From NCBI RefSeq assembly GCF_023856365.1, contig NC_064535.1:10064363-10128362 (forward strand): a stretch of DNA of 64,000 bases, in the 5' to 3' direction. A program made the translations under genes and the position numbers. Positions 37,501-50,800 of the stretch are shown here, one piece after another (position 1 is the stretch's first letter; each line of letters starts with the position of its first letter). The notes beneath the pieces were generated by a model. That model did no database searches. It saw nothing but the letters and a program-made list of their open reading frames with translations, and was not told the DNA's origin. Source of the stretch: Brienomyrus brachyistius (Eukaryota > Chordata > Actinopteri > Osteoglossiformes > Mormyridae).

Positions 37501-40500
37501 GCTTGTGTCTCGCAGTGACATCATCCAGGATGTTGACACAGAAGGATATGGCCATGGAGTACCAGCCGGGCCACACCCAAATTACCAGATAGGTCTCTGG
37601 GCCCAAAGGACATAGACAGGGAGGGAAGTAGCTGCATCACTGCAGGCGAACCCAAGCCAAATGCAGCAGGCAAACCTATTTACTAACAAGGCTTTGAAGA
37701 CCGCAGGCAGTCGGCGAGGCAGAATATACGCGAGGCCTCAAACAAGATAGCAGAGTGAAGTAAAATGCGCTACCTGGGGTGGAAGAGTGCTCCAGGTATA
37801 CTTGTTTTTCATTCCCTCTATTTTTATTATTTTTTTTGGAAACAGGTATAATCCCGAAACTACACCCCCTTACACCAAGTCAGAGCAGATACGAATCCTG
37901 AGGGAAAAATAATAATATATATATAAAAAAAAATGTGTGACATCATACGGCAGATTTTCCTTCATAACTTTTGCGGCATATAAAAGATAAACTCTGAATG
38001 TGAAACAGGAAACTACTGTGAGGTCACATTTGGCTTATCTGAGAGTGTGGCAGAGGATGCCTGTTTGCAAAGGAACGGTGGAATCCACCGGAGGGGAGGT
38101 TACATCGCGCCAAACGCCCTGGATAGGTTATATGTCATTACAGCTAGAAGATAGCTTATGTTTGCCCACCCCCAGTCAAAGAGACATGCATGTGGTGTTA
38201 CGCAAGACCCCAGTAAGACCTTTTCCAATTCCATCCTATCACCCCCATTATTCACAGTTTGGTAAAAGCTGCAGCAGTGCAGAAAAGAAAGCAAATATGT
38301 CCGACATCTATTAAATCACTCTCTGAAGCACCATGGAATTCATCATGGGTCACAATATCTGAGCCAAGCTATTTTGTCATGAGAGAAAACTGAGCCTAAG
38401 AGACTCGATTTCGGTCATAACCCAATTTGGATAAAAAAAATTTTAAATCTGCAGTTACAGTGTTATGCCATTAAATGGCAGAACAGAGACACAGTTTAAT
38501 AATTGTTGCTTAAAATCTAATGCTCCTTAACATCTAATATGACAATTACAGGTATTCATCTAGATATGAGTTTTAGACTTACCAGTTTTTGCACACAGGG
38601 GTGAAATTATTAAATCTGACTTCACAGTTTAGACTCAAACAGGGAGGAGGCTGATTTTTGCAATTAAGAATTATGAGCAGCAAGACTGGAAGGGGGGGGG
38701 GGCAGGTGTAGCGTTCACACTATTGGCCTGTGTTCAAAGATACTTTCTCTCCGCCTTTGTTTCAGATTGTTTTCACTGATCCTCCTGTGTGATCTTGTCA
38801 TCTCATCTCAATTTAGCTAGCGCTTAAAATTCCCCAATTGAAATCAATTTTAATTACGTCTCCGCTTTACAAGATTTCACCTCGTGAGCCGATTTCCAGC
38901 GGCACATTAGGCTTGTAAGTAGGGGGGGGCACCTGAACAGTGCATCAATCCAGCAACGCAAACGCAGTGCGCCAGGACATCCCAGTCATTTACACCATTT
39001 TCATTACCGTAAAATCCTGTTCACATATTCTCGTTTTGCAGTTGTGAGATAAGTTCTCTACCTCTGCCACAGTGCCATTTCTCCTTTTAAGGCTTGCAGA
39101 GAACACTGACTGTGGATTTGCTACAAGCATTTACTCACACTTTCTGATACTTGCAGCAGGCTGAATAACGAATAAAAGGTCGAACTTACAGTCCAATAGT
39201 TTGCGTTCGAGGATGAGATGTGTGGCTATATATAGTTATATAAGCAGGTTATTCAGCTGAATAGTAGTTAATTATTTAGCAGCAAAATGATTAAAAATGT
39301 ATGCTGTATAAATCATTGATTTAAATATTTCCTTAGCAGATTATGTCACGTAATGTATTGTAATGATGTAAAATGACTGTTCTCAAGTGTTTGGATAGCT
39401 CTTTCTTCTTTTCCTTCTGCTAATGTTAAAATCTGACCCAAGATAGCAAGAACGGGAAATGGGGAGCAGCAACTCACAGCTTGTCCTCTCCAGGGTGTCT
39501 GCGTGCCCTTATCGTGATGCATACGTCTCTCCGTCCTGGGTGCCAGCGCCCTCTGCTGGCAGCGACACCTAGATGGCTCGGCACGGGATGACTGCAAGAC
39601 GTGAACCAATAACCAAAATTAATGACTAATTATAAATTTGAAATAGCACGCATTCAGAAGCAGCTTCACTGAAACGTGGATATAAATTTGTATTTGATAA
39701 TTGCTTCGTAATCTTCAGCTATATATAGCAGACAGAGAAACAGACTTGTTAAAGGCGCACAGGGTAACAGAAAGAGACACAAACTATTATCTGGCCAATT
39801 AGTGCATCTGAGAGACAGTGACGAAGTAACAAATCCTGTGAATAGGTAGCTGCACCTCAGAGAGACATGAAATGAAGAGCAAGACTTTTGAAGGAGTTGT
39901 CAAAGCATAACAAGCAGGAATTAATCATCGACAGCCTATGTGGTCATTGCCTCTTCTCTCACAAACCAGGTCCCTCAGCACACCGGGCTAATAGCAAACA
40001 AGCTCGACTTTAAAAGCGAACAGTCCAAACGAGGTCGCCTTTTATTTCCGAAGAAAGCGCAAAGCCACGGGAGCCGAGTGATAGTCTACGAACCTTAAGA
40101 GCCGTAGGAGTTTACAGAATAAGGACTGCAAAGCTGGGTACAAAAACCCAAACCATTTTTAACGACAAAGTGCATGTGAGGAACGCAGCGCTCCATTTCT
40201 CGAGGTTCATGGGTCCCGCTGGCTTCTAATGGAGCAGTTGAAGACAAACTTTCATTTGTGTGAAATTCCAGGTAATGATCAGTTTCCACTCCATTGTCGT
40301 CGCCCCTTTCTACCTGCTCCAGGCTTTTCACAGAGTCATTTCGTATTCTCCTTTTTCAAAATGGTTAGTGGATTACTGAATCCCAAGCAAGACAAAGAAT
40401 CCATTAGTTCGAATACACATTAATCCCAAGAGAATTGCGGAAATAACAATCTGTCCACTTAAAAAAAAAAAAAAATTTACTGAAGTACCTCAGGTTAACA

Positions 40501-41775
40501 ATACGTCTCAGTGGCGCAAGACCCCTCGAGGCAATTTGAACAGTCACCCCCAATCGACAATTACACCATTGTACAAATTAGGAGGGAGAGGAGCTCTGAC
40601 AACACTAATAACAGAGGGGCCTCCAGCTATGTTAAAGTGGCCCTGCCTGTTACCAACTTTTGATCAGATAACATTCTGCATCACCTGGATCCCAGACCGA
40701 TAAATATCTTTGATGAAGGCTCATAGATTACAGCAGACAGACATTTGAAACGATTATGTATTCATTCCAATGCTAGCTAAATGCAATGCACACATTTACA
40801 TGCGCTGGTTGAGCTGGACTAAAAGGGGAAAAAAGATGGAACAAAAAAGCTGAAAGGAGAGAAGTGATCACTCTGACAGGGGCCCTATTATGAATTACAG
40901 GATAAACGGAAAGCAGAGGCACCTTCACAACAGCAGAAATGTAGCGTTAAAGAATTCTGGAGCGAAATGTAACATGCAAGGGATAAACAGTGACGAAGCG
41001 TGGAGTTGTATGAAAATATCCGACGACAACTTAGTGGAATGCAGACCGACACGAAGCGGAAGGCCATTTTCGTATAACCACACACCTCTAAGTAGTTTAT
41101 CCCGCTTACGCCACAGCTAATGAATAAAAATAATAATAACAGATTAAAGTAGTCATGGTCAATTTTTCATAAGAAATTTATTTCAATTAGCATTCAGTGA
41201 TGTTCCAATGTGCTCTGAAAAATATAGTTCCGAAAAATATAGAACGTCTGGTAAGGATGCTCGCGGGAAGCGGCAGGTTCGTTAGGTTACCATGGAAACC
41301 GTCAACGGATAGGTGTTTGCTTTCTGAAAACGAAGGAAGACTACGCTGATAAGAGTTACTGCTTTTCACGAGTAAAATGTCAAAACAGGTTTTTATAGTA
41401 GCATGTTTTATAAAACAATATAATGCATTAATATAGAACCGTTATTAGGCTGCTGGAACTATCTGCGTGTTTACACGAAAACTTTCTGCCTCTTCACTGC
41501 GTGTCAATATCATTTATCGGAAAGCAAGAAGTGCCCCAGAGACTCACTAGCTGCTGCGTCAGCTGAGCGATAGTCTTCTCCTTTTTCCACAGCTCCTCCC
41601 TGAGCTCCTGCACCTCCCTCCTCAGCTCCTCCACCTGAAATACAAATGGATTTATATGCTACATTTTTTATTTAAATATATGCTACGCATATAGTAACTC
41701 AGAAGGGCCTCCATACAAATGACTAACATAGATTAATAGAAATATACTGTGTTGTGACCCTAACCAGGATAATCC

Positions 41776-41806
<31 letters not shown>

Positions 41807-44800
41807 TAATGACAACGAACTATATCATCGGAATTTTTATTGTATCCCCAGATTGTACATGCAACAGATTATGTGGTGGGAATTTGCCTATAACCATTTG
41901 GTCATAGGTTCAATTCCGCTAATTGGAAACTGTGTACAACACAATACAAAACACGATTTGTCTTCTACACTAAATAAGCACAAGGAGCACATTATGTTTG
42001 TCCAGTAACCTGCAAAAAAAAAAGAGACACAATCCTACTGTTTTTAAAATATTTTAAAAGATACAGTAATTACTAGGGCTGTAACGGTACACATAACTGT
42101 CGTGTACCATTTCAAACATCATTTTCAAGAAATTACGCTAACATTGGAGAAAGAATATTTATTGATTCTGCTGTACAGAAAAGGGATACGATGCTGGAAA
42201 CACATCCGATGTGCCAATTCAGTCACTTTTACAGGAAAATTCAGAATAATTCAACTAGAGGGGTGTTTATCACTATAGATTAGCGACCAAACTCAGCAGT
42301 ACAGAACACAGGATTTGGACGGGATATACTTCATTATGATTGTTATGATGTTATATTTGATTTTTATTATTATTATTATTTATTGTTTTATTTTACAAAT
42401 TTTTACCATATGCAAAAAAAGCATCTCTTTTTATTCAGAGACACTGACAAATGTATTGTCTTTGGTCTAAAACTGTTCTTAATGGTGTTTGTGTTTGCAC
42501 TTTTAATAATACATAATGTCAAAATAAATTCTCTTTTCCCTGCTTCCCCAAAATTGCACAGAAACGTGAAACCAAAACTGAGATTTGTACCAAGTCTGAA
42601 TATGTGTACCGTTATACCCCTAGTTAGTACTAACTACGTTAAAAATAAATGCAGATTTACTATAGAAGGATTGTATCTGTGAATGTGTTTTTAAAGATGT
42701 TATGAAGATGATTCAAACATGCAAGAACACATGTGCACAACCAGCTGGGCTCCACGGTGCGGATGTGCTCTCGGAGATTCACCTGTGCGGCACAGCTGGA
42801 GTTCTCACTTGGTTCTGGGTTCGGCGGTTCTGGCGGAACAGCGTCGTGGATGCTGACCCCGTTCTCCATCTGAGCAGAGTCAGGGACGCAGATTTATTTG
42901 TCACAGTTGAGAGGTTCTCGATGCTGCCCACGACTCCCCTATGAAGAGCTTATTTCTGTCCTAGAGCAACTTCCCCACCTGCCGTTCTGCACAGCGGGAT
43001 CTCCCAATACTCCAACCCACACCCTCCGCCCAGGACCCGGCAAAAAAAAAAATCATGCCGCAAACTAATTTCTCTCCACTCATCTTATATGTAGCAAGTA
43101 AGCAGCACAAAACAGGCTTTTAATAACTTGCACAGAAAATTATTTAATAGCTATCTCTACCTACAGCAACAAAATGTTCTCCCAGTCCACAAAAAGAGAG
43201 GGTCCTGCAATTTCATTGACAATCCATTCCGGGGTGAGAAAAATATTCTACACGGCTACAACACAAGCCACCAGTTTTAAAAGCTATTGTACTCTCTGTA
43301 GGTGGCCAAACAGATTGGATTTGGCCTATGGGTCAATGAATGAGAACACCATTACAACCTGAATTGCACAGCAGAGTTCCACACAACAGATGATGCATGG
43401 TTAAAAGAAGTTTATGCATTCAAGCCGAATTACAAGTCCGCAGTCAGCCACGTTAGATAACCAGAACAACACAAACTAAAGCGCTGCTGTTTTTAGTACA
43501 GCAGTCTGAGGCTGAAATGTGCAAAGAAATTGGGAAATACTGTACTATAAAATGAAAGCAAGTTTTGGCGGAGGACCACACTGCAGGAAACCAAAATGAC
43601 TACCTCTGCACTGTGTATTTTACCCACCGAGGACATTCCTGGGTCCCCAAATTATTTTTAAAGCTCCTTACATAGAGGAATTACAAATTATGGGCACTGA
43701 CTGGTACAGACACCTCCTTGTACCAGCAAGGGGCTACACTGTTCTTTTGCAATGGGTTTTTTTCTCTCGCCAATGTGAATAATAGGCTAAAAAAAGGCCT
43801 TACCAGAATGAATAAGTAGCCATAATAACTTCCATTTTCCTACAGCTCCCACACTGAATGAACCATTGGCTGACTGTGTAGACATTCTGGTAAGCGATCA
43901 TACGCTTTCATTACGCCCGAAAAGCTGACTTTTGGCTAGGAAACAGAACAAAGTGCATTCAAAAGTCAATTCCTGCTGCGAATGCAAAGAGGAAACCACT
44001 AGTACTTCTGAAATAAGTCCGGGGTGTACCTTTTCCCCTTGAGCATACTGCATTGTAGAGTTTTCACCCACAATGAAGAGACTCCTTTTAGGCAACATTA
44101 CTCCAGCCCTGTCACAGGGTCCAAATTAAGTCAAACGTCAATCAATGTTTGACCACAGCACTTCAGTATCCTCAAAAGGTCAAAAAATGTAAACGTTTTT
44201 TTCCGGAATCGCATAACTACTACATCGAAAAGCCAATGAGTCATCATGCACCAGGACATCTCAGAATCAGTAATGCTCAGAGAGACTTAAAACAGACAGT
44301 TTATTAAGCTGGGGGTTTATATGCATTGTATAGGATGGGTATTTTAGCTGGGGTGTCGCACATTTACAGTGTAACACAACACTCCCTTCCCTCACATCGG
44401 AAGTCACCTAGAAAGCACGGTGTACCCAAACGTCTGACATCGCACAGGTCTCAGTAGTTAGTCCTGCCACTAATTAACTGATATGGGGCATGAATGGTTT
44501 GGGAAGTATCTCGTTCGATTCTATTGCTTCGGTTAGGGATGAAAGAAGAATGAATGAGTGGCACCCCCCTGCATCAGCTATGCAACAGGATGAGAGCTAC
44601 ATATGGGAGGGGAGACGCTCAGGAGGAGATTACTGGGGTGGGGGAGAAAGATGTGACCAGCAGGAGTCAAGGGTCCGAACACACAGTGAAGCCGGGCCTG
44701 GACAGAAATACGACAGATCAAGGAAACACTTAAAGTCAGAAAATCGGGCCAGGATTAGAAGGCAGAACAGAAGACGAGGTCAGACAGAAATAAAACAGCC

Positions 44801-47800
44801 AGCGAAGTACCTGCTTTTAATAGCTGCGTCCTTACGTGTAAAAACATTACGAGTGTGAAAGGTGGACCCAAATCCGGGTGTTACCCCGTAATGAGAAGAA
44901 CTCCTTTGACCGGGAGCTAACAAACAAACAAACTCTAAAGTCAATCAAAAGTGCCAACTAGCCTGTCGTTTTCGTAAACTGCTACTAAAGAGGGCAGATT
45001 TGTAGATCAGATCTCTATAAAGCAAGAGGTTACTTCACAAAAGGACACCTCTGTTGTCATGTAGAATGCAGGAAATCCAATCTCCTCTTAATGGCAAAAG
45101 AGTGAGGTGAGGATGCAAAGGATGACGCTAAGTGTTGATATCTTGCACTGATTAGTCACCGCTGTTGCACTTCTACATTCAGCATTCAGGGCAAGTAAAC
45201 ATTTAACGATTAGAGCCTGCAAGAAAGCTTCTAGTAAGTGCAAAATAAATTACATGGAAGTTAAAAACACAAAGAACTGCTTTAAGCTTCTTTTAATTCA
45301 AAAAGGTACGATAGACACACCTTAATTCTTCACTATCTTTACGAAGAGCTTTTAAGAATTTGTATATACCAGACCCGTCTCTAATCAAAAATGCTGTTAG
45401 GAACTATGCATATCCTATTCATATTCATTACCACTAAGAACAGACAAATCCTGTCCTTAATTGTGCAGTGTGCTGCTGGATTTGAAGGATTACTTTTCAG
45501 CTAGGGACTAATGTTCACCTGGCACACCCAGCTAAGATTCCTGAAGTCATTATTTAGACTCCAAGTCATACATTTGAATCTGCCAGGTGGATGAAAACCC
45601 GAGCAGCCGACAAAACTAAAGGACGGCACCATTTTTTAGCGCATCTAGGAAACGGGGTACTCGCGACTCCTTAAAAATAAATCACAAAACATGGCAAGAA
45701 AAACCACCAACAGCTACAACACTGAAGAAAATAAAGGAAAACACTTTGAAATAATTGAGAGATAATTGTTAGCCTGTTAATTTGAAGGATTTTCTCTATG
45801 GCGGATTTTATAGAGATAGATTTAGTCTCCCATTACGCTTCATTCCCAGGAGTTAGACCTCTGGTGTGTTTTATCTGTTTTAAAGGCATCATTCCCTCTG
45901 CTGAAACATCCCTGCATGCCTGCCACCTACACACACCCCTGGAGGAGATGATGCGAAATTACATGCGAACCAGCACCGTGACCGGCGCTGCATCTGAGCT
46001 GAAGGAGATGAACTGGGCATGCCAACAGGGCTGATGTAAGCATGAGGGATTAGTCACAGTCGCCAATCAACCACAGCTTGCCCCATAATCGGCCTCGCAG
46101 TCTTCCCCTTCAGGTTCCTTTACCCCAGCTCACTTAAGCAGCGTGAGCCCAGAGATAGTTGAAAGGTACCCTGGGGAGGGCATATCAAAAGAAGGTGGGG
46201 ATATCAAAGGAAGGCGGCAATTACCGCAGTCGCGCGGCTAGGCTGCAACTAGCCAAGCTAGTTTTGCCTACATTAAACACGCAAAATGACAACGGTTTTG
46301 AACAATGGTACCGTGGAGTACTGTCTGCTTTTAAGCTCCTCAGCTTACGATGGGGTTACGTTCCGGAACCGGAAAATATCGTAAGTTGAATATGAATATA
46401 ATAATTAAGCAGATTAATACTTACACTAAATAAAAAAGTATGTAAATAATTAATAGTTAACTAAACATCATTAAATGAAAAGTGAGTAAATGAATATAAG
46501 ATCATTTGGTCAAACGCAGAAAATAAACACTCCACAATATGTTGTTCAATACTATACGAGATGTTTATACTCAGGATCACTACAGAGACTCGAAGCGCGG
46601 CTGCATGGATGCTGCAACCGCCGTGCATCAGTAGAAAATATCATATGACATATCGGCATACTAAATGTACACCGCTATCGCACCGTTGGACTTTGAACCA
46701 TCGTTAACCAAGGAGCGCCTGTATTTTCACATTTTTTCATACTTGCATTCAATACTCGACACAGCATAAGGTGAATAAGTTCTCTCCCAATGTCAATGTT
46801 AACTTCTTAAAAAAAATTATAACATAACTAGAATAAAAACAAATACTATGATGTCCTTTCCGCCCACACAGTGCGATTAACCTGGATAGCCGAAGGTCCC
46901 TCTGTCCATTTTAAAATAGCTACATCCTGAATGTGCACTACAGAAATCTGAAGGACAGGATGAAATGTGGCAAAAAGAGTAACATGGGAAGTGTATGGAA
47001 ACACATGCGGAGCTGCCAAGATATCTTGTTGCAGTTGAACAATAGTGTCAGTTTGAGACACTTTGCATTCCACAAATTTCAGTCACAAAATGTCAGACAG
47101 CTTTTCTACCTTTTTGACAGGGAACACTGCACGAAATTAATCTTTGCACTGGTCTGCGTGTGCATGTGTGTAGGTGTGTGTCCTTCTGAGTGTGTATAAA
47201 TAGAGGTTCTGACTGTGTCTGTGGTCACCTGACTTTGCTTGCATATGATGAAGTTTGTGTGGGTGTTAAAATAAGTATGTGGTTCTATCAGACCATGTGT
47301 GTATGGTCACATGGTTGCGTTCCGCATGTGATAAAGAAGGAATGTGTTTAGGAATAAGTATGGTTCTCTCTGACTGTGGTTGTATTTGCATTTGATGAAG
47401 AAGGTAGTGGTGCGTGAGCGTGTGCATGGACAGTGGCAGACTGAGTGTCGCTCACCTGCAGAAGGTTCTTTAGCCTGAGGAGCTGCGTCTTGACGGAGGA
47501 GCAATCTTGGGCCATGTGCTGCAGCATTGATTCGTCAAACCCCCCCATGTGACCATCAGGTTGTGGACTGTACTTTTGTCGGGGGGGCCCAACGCGGCCT
47601 ATCGCTGCCCCATGGTACCCATCCAAAGGCTGAAACCCACTGCTTCTTCGGGGGGGGCAAGCAAATGCAAATACTGTTATTCTCCAAGGACTCCACCAGA
47701 TGTGTCAGAAGGTTAAGGCTTGACCCAAGCGCTTATAAAAACTGAAGTTTATATGAAGCAATGTATCGCCTGGATTGGGAAGCACTCAAACGAAGAAAGA

Positions 47801-50800
47801 TGTATGCTATAGAATGCTACGCGCTAACACTACCTTCACTTACTCCTGAAATTTATGTAGCAAGGCATGAAAAAAAACGGCTGAACAACATGTCGCAGTG
47901 AACATCAAAGTCATCGCCAATTCATGGAAAATAAAGAGGTAATAATAAAGAATGCTGAAATAACAACTACCATGAATATATTATTCTACGTATATAATGC
48001 ACAGTTCGTTTTGATGTCATTTTATAGCATACTGTAGGTGTCAATTTCCCAAGCAAGTGAGAGGCAGGCAGTAGTTATATGGCAAACGCCCTCTCCTCGT
48101 TCAGTGACCACCTCAGTTATCAGAAATTCACAAATACGATAGTAAAAAAATTCATTTCCGCCTAATGCGCATTAATGATCTAATTTATTATGCCTGACAA
48201 CAACGCACACTGCAGTGACAGTAATGCTGCAGGAATCGTACGAGAACTTTATCAGAATGAGATGGCAGCAAACCACGTCGCAGCACGAAGCACAGGCACA
48301 GTTGTGCCGAGGTTACCGTGATTTTCATTTAGGAAATATTTTGCTTAACGAGCCGGGTGCTGGGACTGAAGAGAACGTGATACATATGTAGTTGCATATC
48401 ATTGGAGCTCACCTGTTGTCATTATGAAAGTGGTCAGGCCCGTTCCAGCGATGCTGACGTCTCCTCCAGTGTCCTTGCCTGCCCCCCCTCTCTGAGCGTT
48501 CAGCCTGCGACATTCTGTCAGCATCTGCAGCACGGCAATGGCAAGACATCAACAGTAGGTGGCATAGTGATTAAGAACTGAACTTACAACCTGAAATTTA
48601 GCATGACCCAATTGTTTACTACTTTTTAATAATCAGAAAATTACTTTATTATACTGAATTGTGAACTACCCAACTGGTAAGTCATTTTGGACAACGGCAC
48701 CTTTGAAAGCGGAGCTCCGACATATAGATGTGCAATTAAAGGTTAAATACACTGTAGTTCTAGGATAAGATCCTTTACCCTGAATACGGTACTTAAACAA
48801 GTTCACCAACACTTTAAATGTGATGTCCAGCTGAAAAGTAAAAAACAGACTGCAAAACTGTATTCCCTTTCTATTAAGCGATGTTTATATCTAAAGTGAG
48901 ATGCAATTGAGGAAGAAGGGTCAGCCCAACCATTACATCACTCTGCCAGCCACGGGATTCAAACCAGCAACCTTCTGATCAAAAGCCCTAGGTCCTAACC
49001 TGCAGAACCACAAACCACTATAAAGAATACAGAATGCTGTAATATATAAGCAGAGAAACCATGAGAGCTGCTAAGGACCCAGACATGAAATATCAATGAA
49101 ATATAACGTTTGAACAAAACTTTCTAAATGGCATTGACTAAGTGTGACCACAGAAAAACTATTTGTGTGAGAAAGAGTGGGATGGCAGGGTAGGTTCAGT
49201 AATCAGCTCAAGGCTACATACTAAGACACTGAAGTCCTACAAAATCCCCTATAATCTCCTATAATCTCACTTTACCTTTACGACACACTGGAGCTACACT
49301 TCACTATAAAGTTGTTAAATAAAAGAAATCAAAGCTAAAACAGAAAACAACCATTTATCTTTGCCCAGGTACCTAAAAGACATTCTGCAGTTATTTTAAA
49401 AGACTGAAACCTAACTTCACTCTAGACAAAACTATAAATAGACACAAGACAGGAAACTCACACCGAGACACACAAGTATGAAGTAAGACAAATTAAACGG
49501 ACCAAGATAATGCTTAAGGTTTAATATAATCAGTTTACTAAATTTCTCCACTGGCGGCAAAAAAGTAACAATGGAATGAAGTGAGGTAAAAAGAATTTCA
49601 CAAACGGGAACATTACATTCTTTAAAAATACTTTTAAATCAGAAAATGTGTTTTCCTTCTACAAAGCTACAAGATCCAGTAACTTTAACCCGGCTGCCTA
49701 CATTCCTCGAGTCTGTGTTCAGTGTCTCATACTGGTTTTCCTTCCAGTGTCAGATCAGTGACAAATACAACTAACTTTTCAACAATCCGCAAAATATTAG
49801 CAACTACTTTTCTGGCGAACTTTAGAACTTTTTCCACCTCCTGTACCCTTTTTGTGGGGACTCACCAGGGGCCGTGGCAAAGCCTCACCCGGGGCAGGGG
49901 GCGCTGGCGTAGGGAGTGCTGCCGTTCGGGCCTCTCCCGACATGGGAGCTTTCTGGGAAAACACAGGCAGGCCTATCGCCTTCCTGCCTCCGTGACGGGC
50001 TGGTGGTTTGTCACGGGTGAAAAGGCCTTAAGCTCCCCCCACAATTCAGTGCTGCCTCAGTGGGCTTCTTGAGGACCACCCCCTTAACCCCCCCCCCCCC
50101 CCCCATTCTCCTCCCCCCTGCTGACTACCCCGGATACCCATTTCTATAAATACTGACGGCACTGGCTTCCAAACCAGAGAAGGAGGGGACTCTGCCACAT
50201 ACTGCATTCCTTAGCTGTAATCGCGCTGAACGACCAGTCAGGCTAACATGCGAAAATCCGCTAAGGATACAAGCTTTCGGGGGAACCTGCACATTTCACA
50301 TCTAGCTGTGTAATGGGGACATGGGCCGCGACAGGGTACATAACGCGGGACCGTGTGCGGTCGGCACCTTTCCGCTGTGCGGAGATCCGGCGGTTTATGA
50401 GTTTTCCCTCCTGCGTGTGAAAGGAGATTTGTAGGTGTGTCCGTGAATCAAACTCAGACGGTCTGTAGTCACATACTGGCAAAAGGATTTCCAGTATACT
50501 GCACAAACCGCAGCATTCTCCGTGCTATGGGGCAACTTGAGTGCGCAGATGTGGGGGTCTCTAGCCAACAATGGACTGAGGGTGGCGTATTAATAGCAAA
50601 CACTGGGAGTCTGTTCCTCAAACACTGTGCAAATGTGAATGTGCCTTCTGCTGAGGTTTGAATACGCAAAGAACATTGCATGCTGTTTGTCCCATTCCCA
50701 GAGCCTGTCACTCACCGCTACACAGAGAACCATCCTCTGGGAGGTCTGCGTCGAGCATGAGGTCATCGTCATCCAAGTCACATGACTCCAAGTTGTCCAA

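Noticed and set aside
44490..44858. 122-codon plus-strand open frame, arginine- and serine-rich
   Set aside because: There is no motif, no splice or polyadenylation context, and it is antisense within a ccser2 intron; its length is compatible with chance.
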